From the NCBI RefSeq assembly GCF_019331775.1, contig NZ_JAHBBD010000001.1, positions 124,001-188,000 on the forward strand: DNA of 64,000 nucleotides, written 5' to 3'. Position numbers and translations under genes: made by a program. The DNA is from Bifidobacterium phasiani. GTDB taxonomy: Bacteria; Actinomycetota; Actinomycetes; Actinomycetales; Bifidobacteriaceae. Below the pieces are notes generated by a model. That model was not told where the DNA came from. It searched no databases and was given only the letters and a program-made list of their open reading frames with translations. Positions 1 through 9,021 of this stretch are shown in pieces (within the stretch, counting starts at the first letter, position 1; every line of letters begins with the position of its first letter).

Positions 1-291
1 CTCGACTTCGGCTCGCTGGTGATCGATCCGGCGCAGCGCATCGTCACGATGAACGGCAACGAGGTGCATCTGACCCCCACCGAGTTCGACCTGCTGGCCA
101 CGCTGGCCCGCAAACCGAAGTCGGTGCTCACCCGCGAGAAGCTGCTCGAGGAGGTCTGGGACTGGGTCGACGCCTCCGGCACCCGCACCGTGGACTCCCA
201 CGTCAAGGCGCTGCGCCACAAGCTCGGCTCCGAGATGATCCGCACCGTGCACGGCGTCGGCTACGCGTTCGAGCCGCCGGCCCGGTCATGA
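1..291 (+). CDS. OmpR-family response regulator, C-terminal DNA-binding domain (5' end outside window)
   Basis: The window opens inside this gene, and the frame is open from base 1. What remains is about 96 residues of a winged-helix output domain. It contains the usual LTPTEFDLL helix, the recognition segment RTVDSHVKALRHKLG, and the closing IRTVHGVGYAF strand typical of OmpR/PhoB regulators. The receiver domain with the phospho-acceptor Asp is off the window. The TGA stop overlaps the ATG of the following kinase (ATGA), so the two are translationally coupled and form a two-component pair. The signal sensed cannot be read from the sequence. Confidence 0.93.
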   Translation, partial: LDFGSLVIDPAQRIVTMNGNEVHLTPTEFDLLATLARKPKSVLTREKLLEEVWDWVDASGTRTVDSHVKALRHKLGSEMIRTVHGVGYAFEPPARS

Positions 292-1412
292 TGCGCGCCC
301 CCGCCAACAGACCCAGGCGCCGCAGGCTCAGGGCCGTTCTCGACGCGGAACGACCCATCGGCCTGCTGTCGTCGCTGAAGCTCGAGCTCGGGGTCATCAT
401 CACGCTCGCCACGGCGATCGCGTTCGTCATGGCGTGGTTTCTGCTCAAATTCGACTGGAGCGGGTGGATCGCCATGCCGCTCACCCTGATCGTGGCGCTG
501 GGCATCACCTATGGATTCTCCCATGGCCTGATCTCGCCGTTGCGGCAGATCCGCGACGCCGCCGAGGCCATGGCCGACGGCGACTACACCGTGCGCGTGC
601 ACACCGGCACGACCAGCAACGACGAGGTCGGCCAGCTCGTCCGCTCGTTCAACGAGATGGCCGAGGAGCTGCAGCACGCCGACCAGCAGCGCCGGGACAT
701 GATCGCCAACGTCAGCCACGAGCTGCGCACCCCGGTCTCCGCGCTGCAGGCCATGGTGGAGAACATGGCCGACGGCGTGGTCGACCCCACGCCGGCCAAC
801 CTGGAGAGCATCCTCAGCCAGACCAGGCGGCTCACCGACCTCATCACCTTCCTGCTCGACTCCTCGCGCATGGAGGCCGGCGCCGCCAGCCTGCAGATCG
901 AACGCTTCAACTTCGCCGAGTTCATCGACGAGACCGTCGAGCCGCTGGAGATCGCCGACGGCGGCCACGCCCACACCATCACCGTGCAGGTGGACGGCGA
1001 CATCGAGATGGAGGGCGACGAGAACCGCCTGCGCCAGCTGTTCACCAACATCATCGCCAACGCGCTCAAGCATTCGGCCGACGGCACCGACGTGCTGATC
1101 GAGGCGCACGAGAACCTCGACTTCGGCACCGTGGTGACCAACGTCGTGAACTTCGGGTCGCAGATCCCCGTCGAGGCGCGCTCCGACATCTTCCGCCGCT
1201 TCGTCAAGGGCAAGACCGGGCCGGGCACCGAATCGGGCGGCACCGGTCTGGGGCTGTCGATCGCCCGGTGGGCAGCCCAGCTGCACGGCGGCTCGGTGCG
1301 CGTGGTCGACGACGACCGCGGCACGAACTTCGAGATCACGCTGCCGAAGTACCACATCGCCGCAGAGGACGCGCACTCCCCGCGGACGAGCCGCGGCGCC
1401 GCCGACGCCTAG
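288..1412 (+). CDS. Sensor histidine kinase (HAMP, HisKA, HATPase_c)
   Basis: A 374-residue membrane kinase. Two hydrophobic segments (about residues 34-54 and 61-80) are separated by only a few residues, so there is almost no extracellular sensor. Sensing is probably within the membrane or by a partner. A HAMP-like linker (about 82-135) leads to the phospho-acceptor His144 in NVSHELRTPV. The ATPase domain shows an N-box (NIIANALKHS) and a G-box (GTGLGLSIARW). It overlaps the upstream response regulator by 4 bp, so that regulator is its partner. It faces the ComF gene tail to tail. Confidence 0.94.
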   Translation: MMRAPANRPRRRRLRAVLDAERPIGLLSSLKLELGVIITLATAIAFVMAWFLLKFDWSGWIAMPLTLIVALGITYGFSHGLISPLRQIRDAAEAMADGDYTVRVHTGTTSNDEVGQLVRSFNEMAEELQHADQQRRDMIANVSHELRTPVSALQAMVENMADGVVDPTPANLESILSQTRRLTDLITFLLDSSRMEAGAASLQIERFNFAEFIDETVEPLEIADGGHAHTITVQVDGDIEMEGDENRLRQLFTNIIANALKHSADGTDVLIEAHENLDFGTVVTNVVNFGSQIPVEARSDIFRRFVKGKTGPGTESGGTGLGLSIARWAAQLHGGSVRVVDDDRGTNFEITLPKYHIAAEDAHSPRTSRGAADA

Positions 1413-1528
1413 ACCGGGCCGACGCCTAAACCGGAACCGACACCATGGACCGAAACCGGCGAACGCGGCGGGCGGCGCGGCACGTTCCCGGTCGGGGACC
1501 GACGACCCATGCACCCGCCGCCGCTCCC

Positions 1529-2320
1529 CTATGCCGACGACGAATCACGCCCGGGTTCCGGCGTGCGGGCCAGCGCCAGGCAGGTGACGACCCGTGCGCC
1601 CGCACGGGCCAGCGCCGCGCAGCACTGGCGCACGGTCGCGCCGGTGGTCACGATGTCGTCGACCACCACCACGTCCCGGCCCCGCAACGCCATACCGGGG
1701 CGGACGGCGACGCGCCCGCCCACCCGGGCGGCGCGCTCCGCGGCGGTCGCCGTCTCGACCGACCGGCCGCGCACATGGACCGAACGCAGCGCCGGCGCCA
1801 TGACCGCGGGCGTCCCGTAATCACGCAGCCGCCGCGCCACCGCGCGGGCCAGCGGCCGCATATGCCAGCGTCCGCGGCGGCGCATCGAGGAGGCCGACGA
1901 CGGCGCCGGCACGACCAGCAGCGGCGACCGACCCCGGTCCGACCGCGGACCGCGCTCTGCCGCACGGCGCGCCACCGGATCCCCGACACGGCCCGCAGGC
2001 GACGCATACGGCCCCGCGCCCGTGGCGGATACGGCATGCCGGTCCAGCACCCCGACGGCCAGCGCGCCGAGCAGTTCGGCGAACACGCCATCGCATTCCT
2101 CGTCGCCGTGGTCCTTCCACCCAAGCACGGCGCGGCGCACGGCGCCACGGTACGACGCGCAGGCGAAGCCCTCCCCCATCGCCGTCCGCGGCGCCGGGAA
2201 GGCGACGGCTCCGGCGAACAGCGCGCGGCATGCCGGGCACAGCACCGCATCGGGCGCATCGCACCCGGCGCAGCCCCGCGGCAGCGCCACGTCGCGCATC
2301 GCCGCCCACAACGTCGTCAT
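1529..2320 (-). CDS. ComF family protein (phosphoribosyltransferase-like)
   Basis: A 263-residue ComF/GntX-type protein. The N terminus carries a zinc-ribbon-like CxxC...CxxC (CAGCDAPDAVLCPAC). The C terminus has the PRPP-binding loop of type I phosphoribosyltransferases, VVVVDDIVTTGATV. In naturally competent bacteria ComF proteins assist uptake of transforming DNA, but in most actinobacteria the role is unproven. It starts 10 bp after the HAD phosphatase and has no clear Shine-Dalgarno sequence, so it is probably translated by coupling from that gene. Confidence 0.9.
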   Translation of the reverse strand: MTTLWAAMRDVALPRGCAGCDAPDAVLCPACRALFAGAVAFPAPRTAMGEGFACASYRGAVRRAVLGWKDHGDEECDGVFAELLGALAVGVLDRHAVSATGAGPYASPAGRVGDPVARRAAERGPRSDRGRSPLLVVPAPSSASSMRRRGRWHMRPLARAVARRLRDYGTPAVMAPALRSVHVRGRSVETATAAERAARVGGRVAVRPGMALRGRDVVVVDDIVTTGATVRQCCAALARAGARVVTCLALARTPEPGRDSSSA

Positions 2321-2330
2321 GCCCGGCAGG

Positions 2331-3146
2331 CTACGCGCCCCGTCTGGACAGACGCTGGATGATCGCGTCGCACAGCCGCAGCGTGTCCTCCGGGCCGGAG
2401 ACGCGCACGGCGATGGCGCCGGCCCGCGCGGCGGGATAGTCGTTGCCGGCGGGGGTCATGCGGTCGCCGACGAACATGATCTGCCCGACCCCGATGCCCA
2501 GGATCGCGGCGAGGCGGCGCATCGCATACGCCTTGTCGTAGCCGCGCAGCGAGATGTCGACGCTGGTGGTGCCGCCGGGCTGCACCAGCAGCTCCGGCAC
2601 GTCGGCGGCGACGGCGGCGGCGAGCCGGTTCTTCTTCTCGTTGTCCGGGTCCCACCGCTCGCGCAGCTCCACCGGCGCCTGCTGGCCGAGCGCGGAGAAG
2701 GTCAGCTGGCTGCCGCGGTCCTCGATGCGTTCGCCCCACACCCGCTCGTACCACACGCCCTGATCCCGCGCGTGGCGTTCCAGCGAGTCCATCGCGCGCG
2801 CACGGTCGGCGTCGCTCAGGTCGAAGGAGTACTCGCACCGCCAGTCCCCGTCCCGCCACCGGTAGTACCGGGTGCCGCGGGTGGGCATGAGATGCAGGTT
2901 GGACAGGTCGGCGTCGCCGCCGAGCACGGCGAGCACCTGGCTGACTACGAGCTCGTACCGCCCGCCGGTCACGACGGCCACCGGCAGCAGCCTGGTCAGC
3001 GCGGCGAAGCGCTCGGTCATCGCGGCGTCCATCGGCTTGCGGGAGCGGGCCAGCGTGCCGTCGAGGTCGAAGGCCACCGCACGCATCGTCGCGCACGCGG
3101 CGTCCATATCCAGCTCGTCCCAGCCGTGCACGGCAATCGGGCACAT
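2331..3146 (-). CDS. HAD-superfamily hydrolase (phosphomannomutase-like, type IIB cap)
   Basis: Predicted 271 residues. Motif I FDLDGTLARSR is near the N terminus, motif II is in VAVVTGGRY, and motif III/IV is the Lys plus MFVGDRM. A cap of about 100 residues sits between, as in HAD-IIB sugar phosphatases and eukaryotic-type phosphomannomutases. The frame is open 34 codons further upstream. The ATG chosen here follows GGAAGGAGG at ideal spacing, so the longer version is rejected. The substrate is probably a phosphosugar, but this is inference. It is divergent from the zincin-like gene and cotranscribed with ComF. Confidence 0.85.
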   Translation of the reverse strand: MCPIAVHGWDELDMDAACATMRAVAFDLDGTLARSRKPMDAAMTERFAALTRLLPVAVVTGGRYELVVSQVLAVLGGDADLSNLHLMPTRGTRYYRWRDGDWRCEYSFDLSDADRARAMDSLERHARDQGVWYERVWGERIEDRGSQLTFSALGQQAPVELRERWDPDNEKKNRLAAAVAADVPELLVQPGGTTSVDISLRGYDKAYAMRRLAAILGIGVGQIMFVGDRMTPAGNDYPAARAGAIAVRVSGPEDTLRLCDAIIQRLSRRGA

Positions 3147-3232
3147 GCCGCCTCCTTCCGCATGCCGAATCGGCCTCCATGTCGATACCAGTATCGTAGC
3201 GCAATGCCCCAGCCTTGGCATAAGGTGGAGGC

Positions 3233-3664
3233 ATGCTTCAACCACCATGGGATGCCAGAGTCTATCGGAACCGCCACGGACGGGGCGTCAGGACGCCGAC
3301 GTTCGGCACCAGGATGCCCCGGTACCGCACCCGCAGCGGTCTGTTCGACGACATGGTCGCCGCTCAGATCCGCCGGCTGAACGGCGCGTGGCCCGAGCTG
3401 ATCCGGCCCGTGCAGTTCGCCGTGGAGGACGTGCCGCCCTCGGACCCGGCGCCGTGGGAGGAGCCGCGAGACATGATGACCTCGCGGTGCTTCACGGCCT
3501 CGCACGGCATCCCCGCGCGCGTGGTGCTCTACCGTCTGCCGATCCAGTCTCATGTCCGCGGGCGCACCGAACTGCAGCTCGCGATCCGCGACGAGCTGGT
3601 CGGCCGCATCGCCGAGCTGTACGGCCGGCGGCCCGAGGAGATCGACCCCGACTGGGGGCTGTGA
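3233..3664 (+). CDS. Metallopeptidase-family (zincin-like) protein lacking HExxH
   Basis: A 143-residue protein with the layout of the short actinobacterial zincin-like family (related to mycobacterial Rv3259). It has an N-terminal HGRGVRTP segment, FAVEDVPPSDPAPW in the middle and a VVLYRLPIQ strand. The C-terminal region, where zinc-binding relatives have HExxH, reads IRDELVGRIAELYG with no His pair, so this copy is unlikely to be an active peptidase. A good ribosome-binding site (GGTGGAGG) precedes the ATG. Rv3259 is likewise next to whiB2 (Rv3260c), which supports orthology of the neighbourhood. The function is unknown. Confidence 0.82.
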   Translation: MLQPPWDARVYRNRHGRGVRTPTFGTRMPRYRTRSGLFDDMVAAQIRRLNGAWPELIRPVQFAVEDVPPSDPAPWEEPRDMMTSRCFTASHGIPARVVLYRLPIQSHVRGRTELQLAIRDELVGRIAELYGRRPEEIDPDWGL

Positions 3665-3751
3665 CCGCCGGCCGCGCCGGCGTAAATCGGCACGGTCCAA
3701 ATCGTGCGGATCGTCAGCGGGGCGCCTCGACCCCGGCCGACGCGGCCCGAT

Positions 3752-5293
3752 TCAGCGCACGATGGACTGGTCGTTCCGCGCGGACACGGTCTCGCGCACC
3801 GGGGTCAGCGCCGTCGCGCCCAGATAGGCGATGCCGGCGAGCCCGGCGTCGTCGACGTCCGGGTGCGACAGCCTGACGCCCCAGCCCACCGCGGCGTCCT
3901 CGTCGTCCAGCGTCAGCATGCGGGCCTCGCCCTCCAGATCGGCGACGGCAAGGCTTTGGGCGGATCGCGCGTCCAGCGTGACCGTACGTTCGTCGACCTC
4001 GACGCCGTCGGCGTCGTAGGCGTGCAGCGTCACCCGCGCCGACGCGGAGGAGTCGTTCATCAAGGTCAGCTCGCCGTCCACGCCGTCCGGCAGCACCACC
4101 GCGGACGAGGCGGCCGGCTCGGCGGCCCGCACCAGCGCGAAGTCGGCCTGGCCGTCGCCGCCCGAACGCTGGATCCGCGCGCCGGCGGCCACCGGCGTCG
4201 AGGCGTCGACGAAGACGCCCCGCACGCCCTCGGGGGCCGTCTGCAGGTCGAACACCGCCACCCGGTTCGCCGAGACCGTGCCCTGTGCCGCCTGGGTGAG
4301 GCCGTCCTCGCCGACCCAGTACACCGTCACGTCGCCGTCCGATTCGCCGAACACCTCGACCGCGGTCTCGTCTCCCTCGCGCACGCCCGGCAGCATGGCC
4401 CCGCGGGAGGCCGCGTCCACCGGCAGCGCGTAGTCGGAGCCACGCGCGGTCAGGCCGTCCATGCGCACGGTGCGCACCACCGCGGCCACCGGCGTCTCGT
4501 CGCTGGACAGCGTGACGTACACGCCGTCCTGCCCCGAGGCCGCGGCGCCCAGGTCCACGCTCGCCTCGCCGTAGGCGTCGACCGTCATCGTGTTGCCGGT
4601 CGACAGCGCCAGCCGCTCGCCGTCGGCCGTGCCCCAGGCCTGGATCGTGATCGCCGTCGCCCGGTCGGTGGGGTTGGCCACGATCAGCTGCTGGGTGACG
4701 CCCGACTGCGTGTCGGTGAGCAGGAACGCGTGCTCGAGCGAGGGCACGACGCAGGTGGATGCGGACAGGCCCTGGATGTCGCCCTCGGTGGCCCACGACA
4801 CCACCGACGCGGCGGAGCCGGTGCCGTTCTCGGAGGCCAGCAGCCGGGTGTCCATCACGCGCGCGCCGTCGTCGACGTCGCCGGCGAGCGTCAGCACGTC
4901 GCCGTCCTCCTGGTCGGCCAGCGTCTCGCTGTCGGTGGCGTAGTCCGGACCGAGCGGCGAGACCTGCGCGCGGTACACCGAGCCGAACGCCGCGTACCGC
5001 GCGGACGACGCGACGTTGCCGGTCGAGACCTGGAACTCGCTGTCGCCGTAGGCCTCGGTGTCCACCAGGTCCATCCGGGACGGGCAGTAGGCCTGCAGCT
5101 GCTCGGTGCTGACCTCGTTCGTCACGGCGGACGAGCCGACCGCCGCCCGGTCGACCAGCGAAGCGAACGGCCGCAGGAACAGGGCCGCGGCGAACACCGC
5201 GACGATGACGAGCATCGAGATCAAGCCGAGCACGACGCGCCAGGCGCGTCCGCGGGCTCGGGGCAGGGACTTGCGGGGTTCGTCGGCGCTCAT
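3752..5293 (-). CDS. DUF5719-family envelope protein
   Basis: 513 residues. A single N-terminal membrane helix (about residues 18-40, rich in V, I, L, F and A) is preceded by basic residues. A long extracytoplasmic part follows, made of repeated beta-rich segments with few charged helices, and it ends in VRETVSARNDQSIVR. This matches DUF5719 proteins encoded beside the large glycosyltransferase in many actinobacteria. The start codon overlaps the glycosyltransferase stop (ATGA) and has AGGAGG just upstream, so the two are coupled. It probably acts at the cell surface with the glycosyltransferase. No enzymatic motif is visible. Confidence 0.82.
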   Translation of the reverse strand: MSADEPRKSLPRARGRAWRVVLGLISMLVIVAVFAAALFLRPFASLVDRAAVGSSAVTNEVSTEQLQAYCPSRMDLVDTEAYGDSEFQVSTGNVASSARYAAFGSVYRAQVSPLGPDYATDSETLADQEDGDVLTLAGDVDDGARVMDTRLLASENGTGSAASVVSWATEGDIQGLSASTCVVPSLEHAFLLTDTQSGVTQQLIVANPTDRATAITIQAWGTADGERLALSTGNTMTVDAYGEASVDLGAAASGQDGVYVTLSSDETPVAAVVRTVRMDGLTARGSDYALPVDAASRGAMLPGVREGDETAVEVFGESDGDVTVYWVGEDGLTQAAQGTVSANRVAVFDLQTAPEGVRGVFVDASTPVAAGARIQRSGGDGQADFALVRAAEPAASSAVVLPDGVDGELTLMNDSSASARVTLHAYDADGVEVDERTVTLDARSAQSLAVADLEGEARMLTLDDEDAAVGWGVRLSHPDVDDAGLAGIAYLGATALTPVRETVSARNDQSIVR

Positions 5294-8200
5294 GCTTCCT
5301 CCTGGTTGTAACGATGGGTGCGCGGCAGCGCGACGATGCAGTACAGCGCGGTGACGATGCCGGCGCACCACAGCCAGGCGTACCGCCAGGGGCTGGCGCT
5401 CACGGCCTGCTGCCCGTTCAGGTCGACGCCCTGGGTCAGCGTGTCGACCAGGGTCAGCCGGAAGTACGTGCCCGAGGCGTTGCTGACCACCGACTGCGTG
5501 CCGTTGGACGCGGTGATGTTCGCCATGAGCTGCGAGACGGCGTTCTCGCTGCCGCCGTCGGCGACGACGTAGATGCCGCCGAAGCCCAGCGCCGCGATGT
5601 CGGCGACGGCCTGGGAGTCGGCGTTGGCCAGCAGCCGGGAGGCGGCGGAGGCGATGGCCTCGTCGGAGGCGGGGCGCTGCCCGGATGCGACCTGCGCGCG
5701 CTGCGCCGTGGAGACCTCGATCACGTCGCCGCGGCCGGTGCTCATCGACGCGTAGCTGATGCGGCTGCCGCTTTCCGCGCTCAGCGCAAGGATGCGGTGG
5801 TCGGGGCTCTGCTCCAGGTAGTCCACGGCCACCATCGGCAGGCCGCCGTCGGCGACGCCCGGGCGCCCGTCCCCGCGCCCGGCGATGCCGTAGCCCGCCC
5901 ACAGGCACGCGGCCGCGGCCAGCAGCACCACCAGCAGCGCGCGCGCCACGGCGACCACGGTGGACCTCACGTCGACGTCCTCCTCGTCGCCGGGCCGGGC
6001 CGCCGGTCGGCGCAGCGCGACGAAACGGCGGATGGCGCCGCCGGCGACCAGGCAGACGCAGGAGAGCACGCCGAGCAGGGCCATCGCCATGCCGGGCAGC
6101 ACGGAGCCGGCCACGGCGCCGTCGGCGTCGACGCCCACGACGATCCTGGCCGAGGCCAGGCACAGGATGCCGCCGCACACCGTGGTCACCCACATCATGC
6201 GCGACACGCGCAGCGCGAACGGCAGGAACAGCGAGACGACGGCCAGGACCGTCAGCACCGCCAGCATCGCCAGCACGAGGAAGGACACGACCTGCGGCGC
6301 GCGCAGCCAGGACAGCCATCCCGAGCCGACGTCGACGCCGAACGCGCGCGCAGCCAGGTCGGCCAGGCCCAGCGCGGCCGGGACGCCGTTCGTCTCGGAC
6401 GTGGGCACGGCGACGTCGCCGAACAGCTGCCGCCACGCGCCCTCCGGGGCGTGGTGCACGGCGTTGACCAGCGTGGGGGCCAGCACGAGCGCCGAGGGCA
6501 GCGGGATGAGCAGCAGCGTCGCGCGGTGGCGGCGCACGAACAGCAGGAACGCCAGGAAGGTCGCGACCAGCGGCAGCAGCAGCTGCGGCTCGGCGGCGAC
6601 CACCGGGATGAAGCACAGCGCCGACAGCGCCGCGGCCTGCACCGAATGGTGGGGCCGGACCGGCTCCTCGGTGTGGTACATGCCCACGGCGCGGAACGCG
6701 AAGGCGAACGCGGCGGGCAGGAACGTCATCACGGTCAGCATCGCCAGGTTCGCCGACCCGTACAGCCCGAACGCGAACGACAGCGAGAACCACAGCAGCG
6801 CGCAGGTCACGCGCACCGCGTCGGAGCGGGTGAACACGCCGGCCAGAGCCCAGAACGAGAGCACGCCGAGCGGCGCCGACGAGACGAAGACGAGCACGGT
6901 CGCGGCGGCGACGTTGCCCAGCGTGAGCACCGAGGCGGCGGCCAGCACCAGCAGCCACGGCGTGGGCGGCGCGACGGCGCCGGTGCCCGCGCCCAGCGTC
7001 CACGACGTGGTGGCGGCCTCGAGCAGCCGCAGGAACCCGGCGTCCGTGGGCAGCATCGACGCGCCGGTCAGCGAGCCTCCGGACAAGGCGGCGCGGCACA
7101 CGTCCCAATACGTCGCCAGCACCACGGCGAGCGCCAGGACCGCGGCCGCGGCGGCGCAGATCCAGCGGCGCAGCAGCCGGCGGCGCAGATGCGCCTTGGC
7201 CAGCGGGTCGAGCACGACGCTGCCCTGCTGGTCGCGGAACGCCTGCATGCGGTCGCGCCACCGGGCGATCTGCTGCCGGCTGGCCACGAGCACCGACAGC
7301 CGGGACAGCGGCACCTTGGACTGCCGGCCCACTATCCGCCGCGCGCGCACCGCCGTGGGGAACATCGCCAGGGCGCGCCACGGCATCAGCAGCTCGCACA
7401 GCGCCACGTACGGCTGCTTGCGCGACAGCCGGCTCAGCGCCATCACGACCGCGCGCAGCAGGCGCAGCACCCACAGCAACGGCCACCACCCCATGCGGAT
7501 GTCCGTGTAGTAGTAGCGTTGGCGCGCCTCGAGCACGGCCATCGCCGCGCTGGCGGGGGCGTCCTCGTCGATCGGCTCGCCGGAGCGCGAGCGCACGCCC
7601 TCGTACCGGGCGCGACGGTGGGCGATCTCGGCCTCGGGGACCACCACCACGCGGCCGCCACTCAGGCAGATGCGCCGGCAGAAGTCGCCGGATTCGGCGA
7701 AGGTGCCGAACCACGGGTCGACGCCGCCCAGCGAGTCCAGCGTGGCGAGCGGCACCAGCGCGCCGGCCAGCGAGACCGCGAACACGTCCCGGCGGCCGTC
7801 GTACTGCTCCTGGTCGGGTTCGCCGTCGACCACCAGCGATTCGAGGCGGTGCCGCCCGGCGTAGGTGCCGACGTCGTGCAGGTTCCCGCCGCCCCAGTCC
7901 ACCTGCTTGGCGCCCAGCAGCGAGGCCGTCGGCGTGTAGCGCCACCGTTCCAGCAGCGTCTCCAGGCAGGTCTCGTGCGCGGGGCGCGAGTCGTCGTGCA
8001 GCGTCCACAGCGCCTTGGTGCCGGGGTCCAGGTCGACGCGGCGCATCCCCTTGGCGACCGCGTCCGAGAACGAGCGTGCGCCCTTGACGCCCACCAGCCG
8101 CACGCTGACGGTGTCGGCCCGCCGGCCCTGCGCGCCGTGCGCATGCGCCGGCTCGACGGTGAACGAGGACGCCAACGGCCGGTCGGTGCGGCCGGTGCAG

Positions 8201-8397
8201 TCGATCACGACGATGACGCCGGGCAGCACGGTCTGGCCGAGCACCGCCCGTATGGTGTCCGGGAGGAAGCGCAGGTCCTCCTCCACCGTGATCATGGCCG
8301 CAACCGTATGATCGACATCCTGCCGACGATCTCGCGGGCGGTCCGCCGCCTGGCTGGCCAGTATCTGCTGGATATCGATGTTGCCTGTGGAAGTCAT
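5290..8397 (-). CDS. Large membrane GT2-family glycosyltransferase
   Basis: 1035 residues. The first ~300 form a GT-A-type domain, with VIVVIDCTGR at the nucleotide-binding strand, LGAKQVDWGGGN and GGVDPWFGTFAESGDFCRR, where the last resembles the acceptor-binding ED-type region. The rest is a polytopic membrane region of roughly 12 hydrophobic segments, followed by an extracytoplasmic tail and a final helix before RTHRYNQEEA. Such enzymes transfer sugars to lipid-linked or wall polymers. It lies between WhiB2 and DUF5719 on the same strand. The ATG has no good Shine-Dalgarno sequence and an AT-rich TTATAA lies only a few bases upstream, so the exact start is less certain. Confidence 0.86.
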   Translation of the reverse strand: MTSTGNIDIQQILASQAADRPRDRRQDVDHTVAAMITVEEDLRFLPDTIRAVLGQTVLPGVIVVIDCTGRTDRPLASSFTVEPAHAHGAQGRRADTVSVRLVGVKGARSFSDAVAKGMRRVDLDPGTKALWTLHDDSRPAHETCLETLLERWRYTPTASLLGAKQVDWGGGNLHDVGTYAGRHRLESLVVDGEPDQEQYDGRRDVFAVSLAGALVPLATLDSLGGVDPWFGTFAESGDFCRRICLSGGRVVVVPEAEIAHRRARYEGVRSRSGEPIDEDAPASAAMAVLEARQRYYYTDIRMGWWPLLWVLRLLRAVVMALSRLSRKQPYVALCELLMPWRALAMFPTAVRARRIVGRQSKVPLSRLSVLVASRQQIARWRDRMQAFRDQQGSVVLDPLAKAHLRRRLLRRWICAAAAAVLALAVVLATYWDVCRAALSGGSLTGASMLPTDAGFLRLLEAATTSWTLGAGTGAVAPPTPWLLVLAAASVLTLGNVAAATVLVFVSSAPLGVLSFWALAGVFTRSDAVRVTCALLWFSLSFAFGLYGSANLAMLTVMTFLPAAFAFAFRAVGMYHTEEPVRPHHSVQAAALSALCFIPVVAAEPQLLLPLVATFLAFLLFVRRHRATLLLIPLPSALVLAPTLVNAVHHAPEGAWRQLFGDVAVPTSETNGVPAALGLADLAARAFGVDVGSGWLSWLRAPQVVSFLVLAMLAVLTVLAVVSLFLPFALRVSRMMWVTTVCGGILCLASARIVVGVDADGAVAGSVLPGMAMALLGVLSCVCLVAGGAIRRFVALRRPAARPGDEEDVDVRSTVVAVARALLVVLLAAAACLWAGYGIAGRGDGRPGVADGGLPMVAVDYLEQSPDHRILALSAESGSRISYASMSTGRGDVIEVSTAQRAQVASGQRPASDEAIASAASRLLANADSQAVADIAALGFGGIYVVADGGSENAVSQLMANITASNGTQSVVSNASGTYFRLTLVDTLTQGVDLNGQQAVSASPWRYAWLWCAGIVTALYCIVALPRTHRYNQEEA

Positions 8398-8428
8398 AGC
8401 TTATAAGTGTACGCACGGGACCCGCGCG

Positions 8429-8728
8429 TCACGCCCGCTCCTTACGCTCCTTCTTGTAGCGGCGGCGCTCGCGCTCGCTCATGCCGCCCCAGATGCCGAA
8501 CCGCTCGTCGTGCTCGATCGCCCACTCCAGGCACTGCTCGCGCACCTCGCACTGCGCGCACACGCGCTTGGCGTCGCGCGTCGACCCGCCCTTCTCGGGA
8601 AAGAACGCCTCCGGGTCGGTCTGGGAACACAGCGCCTTATGCTGCCACGACAAATCCCCGTCCGGCCTGAACAGCCCCCACAGCTCGTTCAGCGGCTCTT
8701 CGGCGGACTCATCGATGACACCCCACAT
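8429..8728 (-). CDS. whiB2: WhiB2/WhmD-like iron-sulfur regulator
   Basis: About 99 residues. The four cluster cysteines are in ALCSQ, KRVCAQCEVREQCLEW, in the CX(n)CxxCxxxxxC pattern, followed by the GIWGGMSERER turn and a basic tail RRRYKKERKERA for DNA binding. The segment TDPEAFFPEKGGSTRDAKR is characteristic of the WhiB2/WhmD subgroup, which controls septation and the cell wall in actinobacteria. Two ATGs lie 6 bp apart. The downstream one has correct spacing from AAGGAGGG, so it is preferred to the one at 8734. It is upstream of the glycosyltransferase on the same strand and divergent from an LCP gene. Confidence 0.92.
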   Translation of the reverse strand: MWGVIDESAEEPLNELWGLFRPDGDLSWQHKALCSQTDPEAFFPEKGGSTRDAKRVCAQCEVREQCLEWAIEHDERFGIWGGMSERERRRYKKERKERA

Positions 8729-8774
8729 GGGCATCCCTCCTTGCCTTGAGCTTGAATTGTGATCAACCTCCTAA

Positions 8775-8804
8775 ATTACACACTTGCGGTTCGCGATTTG
8801 TCAA
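8775..8804 (-). promoter_or_regulatory. Predicted sigma-70-type promoter of whiB2
   Basis: On the minus strand TTGACA (8804-8799) and TGTAAT (8780-8775) are separated by 18 bp, in an AT-rich island within an otherwise very GC-rich window. It lies about 45 bp upstream of the WhiB2 start. This is inferred from sequence only. Confidence 0.6.
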
Positions 8805-9021
8805 ATCATTCCCGTGTCAATGCGCCCCTTATCGCGCACATCATGGTATATTATGGCGCCGCGGCGCCCAGGGCGCCCGTCCGCCCCGCCCGATGTGCGG
8901 ACGTGATGTGCAGGACCGTCGCCCCCGGCCCCGTTCTCGGGGCGATGTCCTACAATTTGGTTGGTTAACCGCACGGGATTCGGCCCAGCCGCCCGGGACC
9001 GTCGACAGGAAGGCGCCAGAC

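Noticed and set aside
288..1412. Long minus-strand open frames opposite the histidine kinase
   Set aside because: They are antisense shadows typical of very GC-rich DNA. The kinase motifs are on the plus strand.
3752..8416. A single 1554-codon open frame on the minus strand
   Set aside because: Its first two thirds are the shadow frame of the glycosyltransferase, with Arg/Ala/Pro-rich nonsense. Only the last 513 codons are the real DUF5719 gene.
8761..8772. Strong AGGAGG Shine-Dalgarno-like sequence on the minus strand far upstream of whiB2, suggesting a leader peptide
   Set aside because: It falls at the predicted transcription start of the whiB2 promoter and no start codon follows at usable distance.
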